Below are positions 62,673 to 64,000 of a stretch of 64,000 bases of DNA, piece after piece; position 1 is the first letter of the stretch; every line of letters begins with the position of its first letter. The translations under genes and the position numbers were made by a program. Below the pieces are notes generated by a model, which saw only the letters and a program-made list of their open reading frames with translations, ran no database searches and was not told the origin of the DNA. The DNA comes from Paenibacillus riograndensis SBR5. Its GTDB lineage: Bacteria; Bacillota; Bacilli; Paenibacillales; Paenibacillaceae. The stretch is from NCBI RefSeq assembly GCF_000981585.1, contig NZ_LN831776.1, positions 4,323,187-4,387,186 on the forward strand, given 5' to 3'.

Positions 62673-64000
62673 TTGCCAAAAGTTAAACCTATTACACCTA
62701 TACTTTCTGCCTTTCTCTCCCTTTCCCTGTTGTCTTCCGGTATCGGCCTTTCATTGCAAGCTATCCATACCGGTACAGCACACGCAGCATCCGCAAGCAG
62801 CACTGCCGCAAAAGACTCCAAAGATTCCCTACTGCCTCTGAAGTGGCAAGTCGCAACGGATGGCATCGGTATGTATGACACCACACAACCGGTTATGAAT
62901 GGAATACTCTATTTCTCTGCCAAAAATACGCTTTATGCCAAAAATATTGCTTCCGGCCAAATCCGGTGGTCGTACAAAACGGGCGAACATCCGCAAATTG
63001 TTACGAATAATTCCGTTTTCTTCATTGACAATAAGGAACAACTAGTAAAAGTCTCCGCTTCAACCGGTAAGCTGCTCTGGAAGGTAAAAGTATCGGAGCG
63101 CCCTATGGAGATTGGCGGGCAAGCCCAACTGATGAACGGCAAAGTCTATTTCGCCAATGAGAGCGGCGGCGTGGCCGCCTACCATCCGGCTACCGGCAAG
63201 AAATTATGGGAGAATAAAAAAATCCCCATGTACGCCGGCACCCTGCATGGAGAATACAAGGGCGTACTCGTAGTTTCCAGTACAGTCGATAATATTCGCA
63301 GACAATTTTTTGGCCTTGACCCCGCTACCGGCAAGCAGCTCTGGAGAACCGAAGGGATCTACAGCATGGTTGCTTACCAGGATGGGCATTTTGTGCTGCG
63401 GGAACAGGCGAAGGCCACATATGAAAATGGAAAAGCTCCTGTACCGGGCCATCTATTGACACTGGTGAGCATGGATCCCGTTACAGGCAAAGTGACCAAC
63501 AAGGAAAACTACCAAGCTCTGGACGACATCTCCAGACAGGGAAATTTCTCCACTTCCCTTCAGAAACCTTATGTTTATTCAGTAGACGGTAATCTGGATA
63601 AGGATGAATATATCCTAACGCGCTTTACACGCGGAGCGAATGCCGGCACTGCCCCAAAAAGCTATGAAAGCTTCGGAAAATGGCTGGCCGGTCCTGCAGA
63701 TGGAATGGCATTTTTTCAAAAAGGCACCCAAATTACCGGCGTTCATCTTTCCGACGACAGTGTGGTTACATTCGACAATCCGGCAAGCAAGGTAGAACAT
63801 CTGGAGCGGGTTGGCAAGGCTGTATTCGCTATTTACGAGAACGGGTACATCTCCATTAATCATTCCGATACCGGAGCATTGCTGGGGATGATTAAGAGCG
63901 GAGCCTCCACCCCCTATTTTGGAAATATCAGCATTGTTGACGGAACGGCACTGATTCCGACGGAGCACAATCTACTTGCGGTAGCCTTGCCAAAAGAATG
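62673..64000 (+). CDS. Secreted PQQ-binding-like beta-propeller protein (3' end beyond window)
   Basis: The start is TTG 62673 with AAGGAG 9 nt upstream; 442 codons are visible and the frame is open at the window edge. An N-terminal signal peptide (ILSAFLSLSLLSSGIGLSLQAIHTGTAHA) is followed by repeated blades with the PQQ-like pattern (SGQIRWSYKTG, STGKLLWKVKV, ATGKKLWENKK, ATGKQLWRTEG). Such proteins are extracellular or membrane-tethered propellers that often act as scaffolds or dehydrogenase relatives; no PQQ catalytic motif is evident. The truncated C-terminus may hold further domains. Confidence 0.85.
   Translation, partial: MPKVKPITPILSAFLSLSLLSSGIGLSLQAIHTGTAHAASASSTAAKDSKDSLLPLKWQVATDGIGMYDTTQPVMNGILYFSAKNTLYAKNIASGQIRWSYKTGEHPQIVTNNSVFFIDNKEQLVKVSASTGKLLWKVKVSERPMEIGGQAQLMNGKVYFANESGGVAAYHPATGKKLWENKKIPMYAGTLHGEYKGVLVVSSTVDNIRRQFFGLDPATGKQLWRTEGIYSMVAYQDGHFVLREQAKATYENGKAPVPGHLLTLVSMDPVTGKVTNKENYQALDDISRQGNFSTSLQKPYVYSVDGNLDKDEYILTRFTRGANAGTAPKSYESFGKWLAGPADGMAFFQKGTQITGVHLSDDSVVTFDNPASKVEHLERVGKAVFAIYENGYISINHSDTGALLGMIKSGASTPYFGNISIVDGTALIPTEHNLLAVALPKE

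Overview
The window looks like chromosomal DNA of an endospore-forming Firmicute, most likely Paenibacillus or a close relative. It carries spore-cortex/coat genes (cwlJ, gerQ), strong AGGAGG-type ribosome binding sites with many TTG/GTG starts, a KimA-type potassium importer under a c-di-AMP riboswitch, queuosine genes under a preQ1-I riboswitch, and moderate G+C. This rests on gene content only; no database search was run.

Layout. 1-5.2 kb: end of an M29 aminopeptidase, a small membrane protein, an autoregulated MBL-hydrolase/TetR unit with two operators, and an alpha/beta hydrolase. 5.2-7.2 kb: an interspersed repeat split by an IS110-family element (copy 1). 7.3-11 kb: pstSCAB phosphate importer. 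11.3-15 kb: LysR regulator, methyltransferase, EamA transporter, isochorismatase-like hydrolase, then an unsplit copy of the repeat. 15.5-18.2 kb: queFCDE. 18.3-24.2 kb: a small unknown protein, murB and a Fur-type siderophore ABC importer. 24.3-34.3 kb: KimA, the BdbC/BdbD thiol-oxidase pair, an MHYT histidine kinase, a CNNM/CorC-type protein, gerQ, cwlJ and small proteins.

34.6-48.2 kb holds the most interesting block: a nine-gene minus-strand operon (M20 amidohydrolase, SDR, glutamine-synthetase-like ligase, aldehyde dehydrogenase, ACT protein, ACT-MFS fusion, leucine dehydrogenase-like enzyme, APC permease, SDR). It is preceded by an almost ideal -24/-12 promoter and then by a sigma-54 activator gene and rpoN itself. 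It reads as a self-contained sigma-54 module for amine or amino-acid catabolism, perhaps through gamma-glutamyl intermediates (inference).

48.3-58.4 kb: chemoreceptor, YCF48-like lipoprotein, APC permease, L-lactate dehydrogenase, tyrosine recombinase, a divergent LysR/APC pair with twin palindromic operators, and a small membrane protein. 58.5-62.6 kb is a decay zone: a hydrolase with an in-frame amber codon, a second hydrolase remnant carrying IS110 copy 2 (inverted relative to copy 1), and a nucleotidyltransferase with a damaged 5' end. The window closes inside a secreted PQQ-type beta-propeller protein.

The two IS copies appear identical over 1567 bp. Each has a structured noncoding leader that is a candidate bridge RNA, and each has its transposase frame broken at a run of nine A residues, a likely -1 frameshift site. 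No rRNA, tRNA or CRISPR array was seen.
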